Notes under the pieces: model-generated
What the model saw: the letters and a program-made list of their open reading frames with translations, nothing else
Database searches by the model: none
Told to the model about the DNA's origin: nothing
Translations under genes and position numbers: made by a program
Assembly: GCA_027310505.1 (NCBI GenBank)
Contig: DAIDAS010000008.1
Location: forward strand, 1-6,971
DNA: 6,971 bases
Reading direction: 5' to 3'
Origin: a bacterium
GTDB taxonomy: Bacteria; Pseudomonadota; Gammaproteobacteria; Burkholderiales; Methylophilaceae
Part shown: positions 6,823 through 6,971 of the stretch, piece by piece
Layout: the number at the start of each line of letters is the position of its first letter
Position numbering within the stretch: the first letter of the stretch is position 1

Positions 6823-6827
6823 AACTC

Positions 6828-6971
6828 ATGAATCGAAGCTATGCCGTGATTCTGTGTGGTGGATCTGGGACTCGCCTATGGCCACTCTCGCGGTCGTTGC
6901 GTCCCAAGCAGCTTCTTCCGTTGAATGGGGAGGAGACCCTGTTGCAGCAAACGGCAAGGCGTCTGTTGCAG
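6828..6971 (+). CDS. manC: Mannose-1-phosphate guanylyltransferase, N-terminal part (3' truncated by window edge)
   Basis: The first 48 codons are visible and the frame is open to the right edge. The enzyme makes GDP-mannose from mannose 1-phosphate and GTP in the cytoplasm; many relatives (AlgA, XanB, ManC) also carry a C-terminal phosphomannose isomerase domain, which cannot be checked here. The sequence MNRSYAVILCGGSGTRLWPL (1-20) has the GGSGTRLWPLSR nucleotide-binding signature, and RPKQLLPL (25-32) is the PKQ motif of this family, followed by EETLLQQTARRL. ATG 6828 is the natural start because the conserved strand begins a few residues later; AAAG 7 bases upstream is a weak Shine-Dalgarno. 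It is separated from the upstream operon by a promoter. GDP-mannose is the precursor of several polysaccharide sugars, which fits the neighbours. Confidence 0.93.
   Translation, partial: MNRSYAVILCGGSGTRLWPLSRSLRPKQLLPLNGEETLLQQTARRLLQ

Noticed and set aside
1..6971. CRISPR arrays, tRNA or rRNA genes, insertion sequences and toxin or defence systems
   Set aside because: No spaced direct repeats, cloverleaf sequences, transposase motifs or inverted-terminal repeats were seen; almost all of the window is accounted for by the polysaccharide genes.

Overview
The window is part of a surface-polysaccharide (O-antigen, capsule or exopolysaccharide) biosynthesis locus. All genes lie on the + strand. 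The coding DNA is moderately GC-rich (hand-counted 60-base lines run from about 42% at the left edge to about 70% inside asnB). Codon style and gene types suggest a proteobacterium, probably beta- or gamma-. That assignment is an inference; no taxonomic marker is present.

Layout. Bases 1-751 hold the C-terminal two thirds of a GT4 glycosyltransferase whose start lies left of the window. Two tandem paralogous SAM-dependent methyltransferases follow (744-1595 and 1592-2422), then a second GT4 glycosyltransferase (2424-3572), a long AsnB-type glutamine-dependent amidotransferase (3606-5591), and a third GT4 glycosyltransferase of CapM/PglA type (5593-6717). These six genes are packed with 8-nt or 4-nt overlaps, 1-nt gaps, or at most 33 nt, so they look like one translationally coupled operon. 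A 110-base AT-rich gap (6718-6827) contains small hairpins and a near-consensus sigma70 promoter. It leads into the first 48 codons of a mannose-1-phosphate guanylyltransferase gene (manC, 6828 to the right edge), which therefore seems to begin a separate transcription unit.

How the genes work together (inference). ManC would supply GDP-mannose, the precursor of mannose, fucose, rhamnose or perosamine-type residues. The three GT4 enzymes would build a lipid-linked repeat unit at the cytoplasmic face of the membrane. The AsnB-like enzyme would amidate a uronic acid, as proposed for WbpS/WbtH-type proteins in O-antigen loci, or simply make asparagine. The methyltransferases would decorate a sugar or a pathway intermediate. 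No flippase, polymerase or chain-length regulator is visible, so the type of polysaccharide cannot be settled here.

I do not see a clearly undescribed system. The points most worth a second look are the tandem methyltransferase pair with a hydrophobic insert, the two identical stop-A-TTG gene junctions, and the promoter with paired dyads in front of manC.
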